A stretch of 14,527 nt of DNA from CAZBZG01 sp964496245 (GTDB lineage Bacteria > Planctomycetota > SZUA-567), in contig CAZBZG010000103.1 of assembly GCA_964496245.1 (NCBI GenBank), positions 1 to 14,527 of the forward strand, in the 5' to 3' direction. Of this stretch, positions 1-7,308 are shown one piece after another; the first letter of the stretch is position 1, and each line of letters begins with the position of its first letter. The notes below the pieces were generated by a model. The model saw only the letters and a list, made by a program, of their open reading frames with translations, was not told the origin of the DNA and searched no databases. Position numbers and translations under genes: made by a program.

Positions 1-24
1 AAGAAAGACTACGCGGCCAAGTAG
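1..24 (+). CDS. C-terminal end of an upstream gene (partial)
   Basis: Frame 1 from the first base reads Lys-Lys-Asp-Tyr-Ala-Ala-Lys and then a TAG stop at 22-24. The seven residues are charged and look like an ordinary protein tail. The next gene starts 56 bases later on the same strand, so an upstream co-oriented gene ending here is plausible. Seven codons are too few to assign a family, and the reading could be chance. Confidence 0.35.
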   Translation, partial: KKDYAAK

Positions 25-80
25 CCAGGTGGGCTGAGAACTTGTGACTGCCGAGCAATGTATTATATGGCGCGGTTAGT

Positions 81-410
81 ATGTCCACTCCCACGCTCTA
101 CCTGCACATCGGCCCGGATCCGGCGTTCGACTTCCCGTTCCCGGACACGCGGGGCCGAGCGGTTGTGCTGACCATCGCCATCGAGCCGCCTGCGCCGACC
201 GAACTCCAGATCTTCCTCAGCCACGCCGAGACCGGGGCGTACAGCGAAAAGCGCAGTCTGATCCGGCCGATCGGGCCGGGACCGACCGTGCGTTGTTTCT
301 GGATTCCTCCGTCCGCCTGTGGATCGCGTTTGCGGATCGATCCGGGCTGTGTGCCGGGTCGGTATCGGCTCACCGAACTCACGATCCAGTCTGCGGGGGC
401 GCAGTCGTAG
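81..410 (+). CDS. Small beta-rich protein resembling accessory domains of glycosyltransferases
   Basis: This is a 109-residue protein with no signal peptide or membrane segment. It alternates short hydrophobic strands with loops, as expected of a beta-sandwich. Two blocks stand out: ELQIFLS followed by a Tyr-Ser-Glu at about residues 41-56, and LRIDPG at 84-89 followed by a short strand ending in LTELTI. The same layout (QLFW, then FSE, then LRLDF, then a final LSEIAV strand) closes the membrane glycosyltransferase encoded just downstream, so this looks like a free-standing copy of that domain. Domains of this kind are known to me as appendages of glycosyltransferases and polysaccharide proteins, but their ligand is not established. 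No clear Shine-Dalgarno precedes the ATG at 81. A weak TTGTGA (42-47) and TATATG (64-69) pair could form a promoter leaving almost no leader. The catalytic role, if any, is unknown. Confidence 0.65.
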   Translation: MSTPTLYLHIGPDPAFDFPFPDTRGRAVVLTIAIEPPAPTELQIFLSHAETGAYSEKRSLIRPIGPGPTVRCFWIPPSACGSRLRIDPGCVPGRYRLTELTIQSAGAQS

Positions 411-522
411 ATGCGCGCCAATGGCAGCCGGCCCCAGGCCAGGCGGCGGCTTGTCTTGGTCCGGCTCGGCAATCCAAACATTCTCTGGGGTTCGCCCATG
501 CAGCCGCGCCGGGCGGGGTGTC

Positions 523-550
523 TTGACATGGGGTGTACGCCGCGTAGCAT
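523..550 (+). promoter_or_regulatory. Sigma-70 promoter for the membrane glycosyltransferase gene
   Basis: A perfect -35 box TTGACA (523-528) is followed by a 16-base spacer and TAGCAT (545-550), four of six matches to the -10 consensus. Transcription would begin near 557, giving a leader of about 60 bases before the gene at 620. The rest of the 209-base gap after the small upstream gene shows no convincing gene or T-tailed terminator. Confidence 0.55.
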
Positions 551-619
551 GGGGTCCTAAGGCAACAGACGGACAACAGGCTGGCTGACGCGAAATGACG
601 GAGATCGTTTGCAGGGATC

Positions 620-2422
620 ATGATTCCGCGCATGCATAAAGGCTTTCCTCTTGCTGTGTTGGTATGCGTGCTGGCCGCCCTGCTGAAGATCGTTTGGCTG
701 CATGTCACAAGCGGCGGTCACCTCGGGCGAGTTGTCTTTTCGGATGAACGGTCCTACTACCTTCCCGCCGCCCGGCTGATCCTGGAGCAGGGATTTGGCT
801 TCTTCTTCACGCCTCGGTCCCTGTGGAATGGTCCCCTGAATCCCCTGTGGATTGCAATGTGGGATGCCAACATCGCGCTTGTCAAATATGCCAACATCGC
901 GCTCTTTTCGATCGGAGGCCTATGTCTGTGGGAGACGACCCGCCGGCTCTTCAATCCAGCCGCAGGATTTCTGGCGTTGGGCTTGTATGCCCTGCATCCA
1001 CCCTTTTTCGTGTTCGTTCCGTCGGCGCTGACCGAGCCGCTGTTCGTCTTCTTCTTGCTGGCCTCTCTTTGGGCCTTTGCTGTGGGATCGGCAGACCGGA
1101 ACGTTGCGTACGTTGTCTCAGGAATGCTGATGGCATGTGCAGCTCTAACCAGACCCAGCGTCCAGCTCTTCCCGGTCTTTCTGCTCTGCCTCCTGCTGGC
1201 TGTGAAGCTGGTGCATCGAAAGCACTTTCCAGCCTGCAGGAACGCATTGCCTTTTCGGGGGGTTCTGTGCTTCTTCTGCGGCTCCTGTCTGCTGCTGCTG
1301 CCATATCTCTTCAAGAACTATTGTTGGCTTGAGAAGATCGGGATCGCCAACGGCGCAGGCGCGGTCCTCTTTTTGGGAAGCGATCTGCGAACGGACGGCG
1401 ACGAACCCGTCTATTCGGAGATGAGTTTTGGCGCTGTCGGGGCGATCACCGGGCCACACAGGCATCTCGATACGGAAGGAGACCGGCGGCTGACCGTTGC
1501 CTGGATGGAGAATGTCAAGACGTACCCACTGGATTACGCGTGGCTTACCGTCCGCAAGCTATTCCGATATCTGTTCGGGTATCCGGCCTACTATTTTCGT
1601 CCGCATGACGAGATTGTTCCTTTTGTTCGACACAAAGGCGGGCAGCGAGTCGCGCTTGTCCTTGTCGAAATGTGCCTGGTCGTATCGGTGGTTGTGGCTG
1701 GCATCTGGGGTTTGCTTTCCTATGCGGGAGGGCAGGCGGGGCTGCGACTCTTTGTCGCGGGCTTGGTGCTCTATCTTGTCTTGTTGCATACGCTGACGTT
1801 TCCCCTGCCGCGCTATGCGTTGCCGATGTTTCCGTTCTGCCTGGTATTTGCCGCTGGCTTCGTTATCCGTTCGACCTCTAGCCGAGAGACACGTGCCAAG
1901 CCAAGGCTGTTTGTCGCGTTTTCGTTGGTGGCGCTAATCGTCTCCTGCATATGTGTGGCGGGACTCTGGCAGCGGAAGGGCACTGTCCCAAGGAGCTCCC
2001 TCCGTTACTTCTCGGAACTGCGGAGTATCGATATCGAGAAGACGGCTTCCTGGCATGACGTGGCGGTTTTGGAGAAGGGGCGGTTGCGGTCGATTCGCAA
2101 AGACCCTTATCTCGTTTACCGGGTTTCTCCCTTTCTCGCCGAGGCCAATCAGATGATCTTTGTAGAGCTGACGGTCGAAACGACGCGTGGCGATACGAGT
2201 GGCACGGGGCAGCTCTTTTGGGCCGCGCATTTGGAAGAGGGGTTTTCCGAGAAGATGAGCAAGACGTTCCCTCTGCATTGTGACGGGAAGTCTCACATCT
2301 ACAGAATCTCTCCCTCCCTGTCGCCCGCGTGGCGGGGAGAGATCGGTGCGCTCAGGCTTGATTTCATCGATCATGCTCCCGGAATGGCCTATCGGCTTTC
2401 GGAGATTGCAGTCATGAAGTGA
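620..2422 (+). CDS. Multi-pass membrane glycosyltransferase of GT39/ArnT type with C-terminal beta domain
   Basis: This 600-residue protein is predicted to transfer a sugar from a polyprenyl-phosphate donor on the outer face of the inner membrane. Helix 1 lies at about 9-29. It is followed by an Asp-Glu pair (42-43) in the first outside loop, the position of the catalytic acid in GT-C enzymes of this type. Many hydrophobic helices follow up to about residue 455. An Arg-Tyr pair at 398-399 precedes Pro-rich helix starts, as is usual in the family. From about residue 490 the chain is soluble and ends in a beta domain with QLFW (531-534) and LRLDF (578-582), like the small protein encoded at 81-410. 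Base composition is lower in G+C than the neighbours: 57% and 60% in two 60-base samples, against 73% in a sample from the next gene. The start is uncertain. AGGG at 613-616 is too close to this ATG, and an in-frame ATG at 632 is an alternative. The acceptor cannot be deduced. Confidence 0.85.
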   Translation: MIPRMHKGFPLAVLVCVLAALLKIVWLHVTSGGHLGRVVFSDERSYYLPAARLILEQGFGFFFTPRSLWNGPLNPLWIAMWDANIALVKYANIALFSIGGLCLWETTRRLFNPAAGFLALGLYALHPPFFVFVPSALTEPLFVFFLLASLWAFAVGSADRNVAYVVSGMLMACAALTRPSVQLFPVFLLCLLLAVKLVHRKHFPACRNALPFRGVLCFFCGSCLLLLPYLFKNYCWLEKIGIANGAGAVLFLGSDLRTDGDEPVYSEMSFGAVGAITGPHRHLDTEGDRRLTVAWMENVKTYPLDYAWLTVRKLFRYLFGYPAYYFRPHDEIVPFVRHKGGQRVALVLVEMCLVVSVVVAGIWGLLSYAGGQAGLRLFVAGLVLYLVLLHTLTFPLPRYALPMFPFCLVFAAGFVIRSTSSRETRAKPRLFVAFSLVALIVSCICVAGLWQRKGTVPRSSLRYFSELRSIDIEKTASWHDVAVLEKGRLRSIRKDPYLVYRVSPFLAEANQMIFVELTVETTRGDTSGTGQLFWAAHLEEGFSEKMSKTFPLHCDGKSHIYRISPSLSPAWRGEIGALRLDFIDHAPGMAYRLSEIAVMK

Positions 2423-2462
2423 TTCGAGGCGGTGCAGCGCCGCGATCAGGCATGTCGGGGCA

Positions 2463-2511
2463 CCGCTTCGGACTCCGGATGTACCGAAGCGGGCGCTCCG
2501 CGCATGCGGAG
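2463..2511. repeat. Two adjacent intergenic inverted repeats (REP-like)
   Basis: The first repeat pairs CCGCTTCGG (2463-2471) with CCGAAGCGG (2484-2492) around a 12-base loop, a perfect 9-bp stem. Four bases later CTCCGC (2496-2501) pairs with GCGGAG (2506-2511) around GCAT, extendable by a G-T and a C-G pair. Neither stem is followed by a T tract, so ordinary intrinsic termination is unlikely. They fill the gap after the membrane transferase gene. They may belong to a dispersed palindromic element or protect the 3' end of the mRNA. The stems are seen directly; the function is inferred. Confidence 0.5.
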
Positions 2512-2531
2512 TGGTGCTGCAGCGGTCAGGA

Positions 2532-2560
2532 TTGCCAATTCCATGAGCTTCGGGTAGAGT
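2532..2560 (+). promoter_or_regulatory. Candidate sigma-70 promoter for the GT2-GT4 gene
   Basis: TTGCCA (2532-2537, five of six matches to the -35 consensus) is separated by 17 bases from TAGAGT (2555-2560, four of six matches to the -10 consensus). Transcription would start near 2567, about 30 bases before the GTG start at 2597. It lies just downstream of the paired hairpins, which fits a transcription unit boundary here. Confidence 0.4.
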
Positions 2561-2596
2561 GGGAATGCCGAGTTCGATGGGGCTGACGGGAACGCC

Positions 2597-4981
2597 GTGT
2601 CTGCTGCTCACATATACCCTCTTTCGGTAGTGATCCCCATCCACAACGCCCGGGAGGACGTCGCCCGGTGCGTGGACGGCGTGCGTCGTCATGCGCCGGC
2701 GGCGGTGCGAATCATCCTGGTGGACGACGCCAGCACGGACGCGGACTTGTGTTCCTGGCTGCGCGAGCAGGCGCAGGCGGATGGGCGGGTCGAACTTCTG
2801 CGTCAGGAGGTCAACCAGGGATACGTCGTGGCCGCCAACCGGGGCATGCGCCACGCTCAGGGCAGTGACGTGCTTCTGCTCAACAGCGACACCGTCGTGC
2901 CCGCCCGTTTCGTGGAGTCCCTCCAGGCGTGTGCCTATGCCGATGACCGTACGGGTGTCGTCTCTCCCCTCTCCAACAACGCGACGATTTGCAGCGTTCC
3001 CCGCTTTGTCGAGAACAACCCGCTGCCGTCCCCCGACGCGTTCGACACGATCGCAGCGCGAGTGGCCGAGACGAGTGAGCGGTCCTACCCTGAGCTTCCC
3101 ACCGCGCACGGATTCTGCATGTACATCCGCGCGAACGTGATCGCGCGCATCGGCCTCTTCCATGCCGAGCGGTATGGCCGGGGGTATGGGGAGGAGAACG
3201 ACTTCTGTGAACGGGCCCAGGCCGCGGGTTTCAGGGTCCGCCTTTGCGACCACCTCTATGTGGCGCATCGCGGCGAAGCTTCTTTCGGTGCGGAGGCCGA
3301 CGTCCTGCGGACGCAAGCGATCGAACGGTTGGCAGCCGACCACCCGGGGTATGCGGGGCGCATCGCCGATTTCATCGAGCGGAATCCGCTGCGCCCCGTT
3401 CAGAAGCGCGTGGCGTTCGTCGTGCGGCGATCCGCGCGCCGAACGACGCCGGCTTTGTTGCATGTCCTGCATCTCGACCCCTATGCGCGCCAACGGGGCG
3501 GGGTGCAGTTGCATGTGCAGGACCTGGTGCGCCACAGCCGACTGCCGCGGGTCCTGGTGGCCTGGCCCGACGGGCCTGCCATCTCGGCGGCAGAGATCCT
3601 GGATGGGGAATGGGATCGCGCCCTCCGGTATCAGTTCCCCGTGGCCAGCCGGCCCGAGCGATGCAAGATCCGGGACGATGCCATGGCCGCCCGTTTCGGG
3701 GAACTCCTGCATCTCTTCGGCGTGAGCGCGGTCCATTTGCACCATCTTTTGGGGTGGCCCGTGGCACTGGGGGACGTGCTCCAGGCGCGCGGGCTCCCCT
3801 ATGTCTACACCATTCATGACTACTACTGCGTCTGCCCCAGCCTGAACCTCCTAGACCTCTCCCGCCAGCCGGCGCGGCGGTGTTCGGCGCAATCCTTTGA
3901 CGAGACGGCCTGTCCCGCCTGCCTGGCCGCCTACGGGCGCGGATGGCGGGAGACCGTTATGCCCGTTCAGGCCACGAGCTGGAAGGCCCATCGCGCGGCG
4001 TTTCGTGCGTTGCTCGCTGGCGCGCGGCAGGTCATTGCGCCGTCTCGCTGCGCGCTGGAGACGGTGACCCAGGGGCTTGCGTGGTCGGATGGCCGCACCA
4101 CCGTCATTCCCCACGCCTCGCTCCTGACCGAGGCGCCCCCGCGGCCTTCGGCGGCTCGGAACGATGCGCGTACCGGTCCCTTGCGCATCGGGCTCGTCGG
4201 CCGTGTGGGCGCCCCGGAAAAGGGGGCGGATCGATACCTGGCGCTCCTGGATCGACTACGGGATGTGCCCTGCGCATGGCATGTCTTCGGAGACGTGGGC
4301 CAGGGCGCGTTTGCGCAGCAGCTCCGGAGGTGCTTCCAAAAGGATTGGGGCCTTCTTCACGGGGCCTATGCTCAGAGTGATATTGTGGATCTCCTCCGCG
4401 AGGCCGACCTTGATCTCACGCTCTCCCTCTCGGTTGCTGCTGAAGCCTTCTGTTACGCGGTGGACGAATCCTGGGCGGCGACCGTGCCGGTGCTCGCCCT
4501 GGAAGGAGGGGCGCCAGCCGAACGCATCCGCGAGCAGGGAGGCGGACGCGTGTTCGCAGACCTGGATGCGTTGGCGGACCAACTCCGCAATCTGCAGCAA
4601 GATCGTGCCCCGCTGGCTGGATGGCGCGAGGAGATCCTGACGGCGCGGCGCATGACCCTCGCCGCGTACAAAGCCGCCTATCGCGATCTCTACGATCCCT
4701 GGGTGCAGGGCACGGTGCCCCCAGCGTCCCGGCAGCAGGAGGAACTGCTCCTGTCTGCCTATCAGCACGCTCAGCCCCCTGCAGCGCCTCTCTCTACCGC
4801 ATCAAGTCGCTGGTCGCGTCTGGCCTGGCGGATGCGGCATCATGCGCGGATCCGTCTGGAGCGCTCTGCCTGGGGCTGCCGATGGCTCGCCGCGTACAGG
4901 CGGTGGCGGCATCGCGCGCGAGCCCGACGCGTCACAGAGGACGGTCAGGACGCTGCGCCGCCCTCTATGCAGGAGAACTAG
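2597..4981 (+). CDS. Two-domain glycosyltransferase: N-terminal GT2 fused to GT4-like domain
   Basis: This 794-residue cytoplasmic protein carries two transferase domains. The GT2 (GT-A fold) part spans about 8-260. It has SVVIPIHN at the first strand, Asp-Asp at 43-44, the metal-binding Asn-Ser-Asp (96-98) and a Glu-Glu-Asn-Asp acidic cluster at 199-202 where the catalytic base is expected. The GT4 (GT-B fold) part spans about 285-690. It has GGVQLHVQDL (301-310), an IHDYY segment (406-410) followed by a cysteine cluster (C411, C413, C429, C439, C442), a donor-side strand with EKGADRYL near 541-548, and the E-x7-E pair E616/E624. The last 70 residues are very basic and may contact membrane or lipid-linked acceptor. 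Both domains keep their key residues, so one protein probably adds two sugars in succession. The GTG start is chosen because GACGGGA lies six bases upstream and the GT2 fold begins within ten residues. Confidence 0.9.
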   Translation: MSAAHIYPLSVVIPIHNAREDVARCVDGVRRHAPAAVRIILVDDASTDADLCSWLREQAQADGRVELLRQEVNQGYVVAANRGMRHAQGSDVLLLNSDTVVPARFVESLQACAYADDRTGVVSPLSNNATICSVPRFVENNPLPSPDAFDTIAARVAETSERSYPELPTAHGFCMYIRANVIARIGLFHAERYGRGYGEENDFCERAQAAGFRVRLCDHLYVAHRGEASFGAEADVLRTQAIERLAADHPGYAGRIADFIERNPLRPVQKRVAFVVRRSARRTTPALLHVLHLDPYARQRGGVQLHVQDLVRHSRLPRVLVAWPDGPAISAAEILDGEWDRALRYQFPVASRPERCKIRDDAMAARFGELLHLFGVSAVHLHHLLGWPVALGDVLQARGLPYVYTIHDYYCVCPSLNLLDLSRQPARRCSAQSFDETACPACLAAYGRGWRETVMPVQATSWKAHRAAFRALLAGARQVIAPSRCALETVTQGLAWSDGRTTVIPHASLLTEAPPRPSAARNDARTGPLRIGLVGRVGAPEKGADRYLALLDRLRDVPCAWHVFGDVGQGAFAQQLRRCFQKDWGLLHGAYAQSDIVDLLREADLDLTLSLSVAAEAFCYAVDESWAATVPVLALEGGAPAERIREQGGGRVFADLDALADQLRNLQQDRAPLAGWREEILTARRMTLAAYKAAYRDLYDPWVQGTVPPASRQQEELLLSAYQHAQPPAAPLSTASSRWSRLAWRMRHHARIRLERSAWGCRWLAAYRRWRHRARARRVTEDGQDAAPPSMQEN
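4971..4975 (+). promoter_or_regulatory. Ribosome binding site fixing the start of the next glycosyltransferase
   Basis: AGGAG lies inside the last codons of the GT2-GT4 gene, ten bases before the ATG at 4986. It supports that ATG over the longer open frame that begins at 4842 inside the upstream gene, and it suggests coupled translation. Confidence 0.7.
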
Positions 4982-4985
4982 ATCC

Positions 4986-5876
4986 ATGCGGATCGTGGCG
5001 CTGATCAACGTCTATAACGAGGCGCGCTTTCTTGCGGCCTGTGTGGAGCACTACCACGCCCACGGTGTTGAGGTGTACGTGATCGACAACGAATCCACGG
5101 ATCGCACAGTGGAGATCGCACACGACTACCGGGGGCGCGGGGTGGCGGGCGTCCGTACCGTGCCGCGAGACGGGACCTTTCATCTGGCTGCTTTGCTCGA
5201 ACACAAGATCGAAGCCGCCCGACGCCTCGATGCGGACTGGTACATTCATGCCGATTGCGATGAGATCCGCCTGCCGCCGTACGCCGGCACAACGTTGGCC
5301 GAAGCCCTGGCAGAGGCGGATCGCGAAGGATACAATGCAGTGAATTTCTTCGAGTACACGTTTTTGCCCACCGAAGAGGCGCCGGATCACGAGCACCCGG
5401 ATTTCCTGAAGACCATGCGGTGGTACTATCCCTTTGCGCCGTGGTATCCTCATCGCGTCAACGCCTGGAAGGCGCAGCCCGCAGCCATCCGGGTGGATCT
5501 CGCCTGGAGCGGCGGGCACCGGGTCCGCTTTCCGGGCCAGCGGCTCTATCCAGTGGACTTCAAGATGCGTCACTACCTCTGCCTCAGCCTGTCCCATGCG
5601 GTAGAGAAGTACGGCCGACGCGTTCACAATCCCGAGGGCAAGCGCCGCGGCTGGCACCGTCAGCGTATCGGGACCGGCCCCGAAGATCTGCGCCTGCCTG
5701 CTCAGGAAGAGCTCAGGCCGTATCTCTCGGATGATGCGCTGGACAATACGAACCCCCGAACGAGCCACCTCCTGCTCCCGCCGCCGCCCGAGCCTCACGG
5801 CTCGCCTATTTCCTCATCGCCCTTTGGCGCACAAGCCGGCGGAGTCCAGCCCGCAAGGGAGCGGTCAGGGTCATGA
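4986..5876 (+). CDS. GT2-like glycosyltransferase (Glyco_tranf_2_4 type)
   Basis: This 296-residue protein starts at the ATG four bases after the previous stop, served by AGGAG at 4971-4975. It opens with VALINVYNEARFL (4-16), a GT-A first strand. The Asp-Asn-Glu-Ser-Thr at 34-38 follows, then the metal-binding Asp-Cys-Asp-Glu at 90-93 after WYIHA. This layout is that of the GT2-related Glyco_tranf_2_4 group, found in polysaccharide loci. No membrane segment is seen. The last ~30 residues are proline- and serine-rich. From about residue 274 on they are encoded by DNA that is antisense to the end of the sulfotransferase gene, so they are probably not part of the folded enzyme. The gene follows the GT2-GT4 gene in one operon. 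Donor and acceptor are unknown. Confidence 0.88.
   Translation: MRIVALINVYNEARFLAACVEHYHAHGVEVYVIDNESTDRTVEIAHDYRGRGVAGVRTVPRDGTFHLAALLEHKIEAARRLDADWYIHADCDEIRLPPYAGTTLAEALAEADREGYNAVNFFEYTFLPTEEAPDHEHPDFLKTMRWYYPFAPWYPHRVNAWKAQPAAIRVDLAWSGGHRVRFPGQRLYPVDFKMRHYLCLSLSHAVEKYGRRVHNPEGKRRGWHRQRIGTGPEDLRLPAQEELRPYLSDDALDNTNPRTSHLLLPPPPEPHGSPISSSPFGAQAGGVQPARERSGS
5789..5804. terminator. Hairpin at the convergent gene ends, possible bidirectional terminator
   Basis: CGAGCC (5789-5794) and GGCTCG (5799-5804) form a perfect 6-bp stem around TCAC. On the minus-strand RNA the loop is GUGA, a GNRA tetraloop, and the stem begins only one base after the sulfotransferase stop codon. On the plus strand the stem is followed by a moderately T-rich CCTATTTCCTC, but it lies inside the last 90 bases of the glycosyltransferase reading frame. 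There is no long T tract on either side, so termination efficiency is uncertain; it could also act as a 3'-end stabiliser. Confidence 0.4.
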
Positions 5877-7308
5877 CCCAGTCGAACCGCATCTGGGAGG
5901 CGCTGACCAGGCGAATGGCGCGGTCGGCGCAGCAATGAAGCAGCCGTCCGTGTTCCTGCTGAAGGCGGCCCAGTTGTTGTCGTAGGGACGCATCTTCTTG
6001 CCGAAGACGACGGAACTGACCGCGCAGCGCTGGCGCGAGCAGCGCGATGGCGTCGTCCTCCACGGCCAGGACTTCGACATCGACGACCAGGCGGCGCAAA
6101 GGCTGATCGCTGGCGAAGCGCAGGAAGGGCGGAACCTCGGTGAGGAAGTAGACATCCCCTTCGACATGTTCGGCATTCGTTTCGGCAGGGGCAAGATGGA
6201 TCCGATCGCCACTCGTGGTTTCGGCCTGCGCGTCGAGAAATCGCAGGGCGCAAGCGACGTCGCCCGGACGGAAACAAATCGACCGCGTTCTACCCGAACC
6301 GTCGAGATCGAAGCCACATGTGCCAAAAGCCGTGCCCGGCTGCCGTTCGATCCGCGCCTCCCCGTCGTTTTCCTGGGCCAAAACGAGAGCGGGGGCCAGC
6401 CGGCCTGCGGCAATGGCGTGAAGCACACGCGTCTTGCATCCCTGAGGCCGGCCGTGGGCGCGCAGGAAGATCTGCCCCCATTCGGCCGGAGCGATCATCT
6501 CGCGTATGGCCTGCCATTCGCGCACGGCCACGGCGCCGCGGTCCGTCAGGGCGGCTAGATGCCGGTAGAGGGCCGGCACGAGCGGGATCCCGGTGCAGGC
6601 GGCCTCCAAGGCGGCCACATCGGAGCGGTGATGACAGAGATCCGGCCGATGGAACGTCTCGAGAAACATCTCGATGCTCTCGCTCTGCGCCGGCAACGAA
6701 AGGCCGAAAAACGCGGCCATGCGCTCCAGCTGCCGTTGGGGCGCATCGAGCATGGCTTCGTAGGAAACGACCAGGGCGGGACGATCCAGATGATTGACAA
6801 TGCCCTGGACGTGCGTCAGCCAGAGAAGCAGCGAATAGGAGAGGGTATACTCGTTGCGAACCGCCAGCGAATGAGCGACGTCCAGCGGGTTCCGGAGGAC
6901 GAGCAGATAGACCGGGTCGCGTCCGGCTTGGCGGATGGCCCGCTGCCAGAACGGCAGCAGCCTGCAGGCTCGCGGATCCTTGAACGCCCAGAGCGCGCGG
7001 TCCGCTCCTTCCTGTCGCACGAGCTGCACCGCCTCGTTGTGGAGAGCGGCCACAACGGGCCCCGTGAGTTCCTCCGCAGTGGGCATGTCCAGCGTGTTCC
7101 AGGCCCGGCCCAGCATGTCCAGCAATCGCCTGTCCAAGTCGACAACCCGTTTGTGTTCGAAGAACCCCACGGGATTGACGTTCTCCATGGGCTCCAGCAG
7201 GTCCGCTCCCAGGCAGACGCCCAGGGCGCCGAGCGAACGGGTCACCAGGCTCGTGCCGGACCGGTGCATACCGAGGACCACAACGGTTCGATGCGGTGTC
7301 TGGTTCAT
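5806..7308 (-). CDS. PAPS-dependent sulfotransferase with beta domain and C-terminal coiled coil
   Basis: This 500-residue cytoplasmic protein is predicted to move sulfate from PAPS onto a hydroxyl, most likely of the glycan made by this locus. The 5'-phosphosulfate loop GMHRSGTS is at 13-20. The 3'-phosphate site has LRNPLDVAHSLAVRN at 138-152, with Arg139 and Ser147 as the usual contacts. The transferase domain ends near 285. Residues about 315-425 form a second, beta-rich domain (FDLDGSGR at 333-340, then RLVVDVEVLAV). It resembles accessory domains of glycosyltransferases and, more weakly, the domain encoded at 81-410. Residues 428-455 form a Gln/Arg/Leu coiled coil, and the tail is basic. 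The ATG at 7308 overlaps the stop of the ATPase gene by four bases (ATGA), so I prefer it to the longer frame from 7674. A sulfotransferase in an ABC-exporter operon suggests a sulfated surface polysaccharide. The target sugar is unknown. Confidence 0.88.
   Translation of the reverse strand: MNQTPHRTVVVLGMHRSGTSLVTRSLGALGVCLGADLLEPMENVNPVGFFEHKRVVDLDRRLLDMLGRAWNTLDMPTAEELTGPVVAALHNEAVQLVRQEGADRALWAFKDPRACRLLPFWQRAIRQAGRDPVYLLVLRNPLDVAHSLAVRNEYTLSYSLLLWLTHVQGIVNHLDRPALVVSYEAMLDAPQRQLERMAAFFGLSLPAQSESIEMFLETFHRPDLCHHRSDVAALEAACTGIPLVPALYRHLAALTDRGAVAVREWQAIREMIAPAEWGQIFLRAHGRPQGCKTRVLHAIAAGRLAPALVLAQENDGEARIERQPGTAFGTCGFDLDGSGRTRSICFRPGDVACALRFLDAQAETTSGDRIHLAPAETNAEHVEGDVYFLTEVPPFLRFASDQPLRRLVVDVEVLAVEDDAIALLAPALRGQFRRLRQEDASLRQQLGRLQQEHGRLLHCCADRAIRLVSASQMRFDWVMTLTAPLRAGLRRLVRQRAMRK

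Noticed and set aside
42..69. Possible promoter TTGTGA / TATATG before the first small gene
   Set aside because: Each box matches only four of six bases and would leave a leader of about five bases. It is too weak to list as a feature.
411..522. Short GC hairpins such as GGCC-CCA-GGCC after the first small gene
   Set aside because: Stems of four bases without T tails are expected by chance in G+C-rich DNA.
2452..2586. A short plus-strand frame of about 44 codons in the gap before the GT2-GT4 gene
   Set aside because: It has no ribosome binding site, its Cys/Arg/Trp-rich composition is unlike its neighbours, and it is made largely of the inverted repeats.
1934..3817. A minus-strand open frame of 627 codons across the end of the membrane transferase and the GT2-GT4 gene
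   Set aside because: It crosses an intergenic gap and two well-supported plus-strand genes, and shows no motif. It is an antisense shadow.
4965..5798. A minus-strand open frame of 277 codons opposite the Glyco_tranf_2_4-type gene
   Set aside because: The plus strand encodes the intact GT-A motifs and has a proper ribosome binding site. The antisense frame has no motif.
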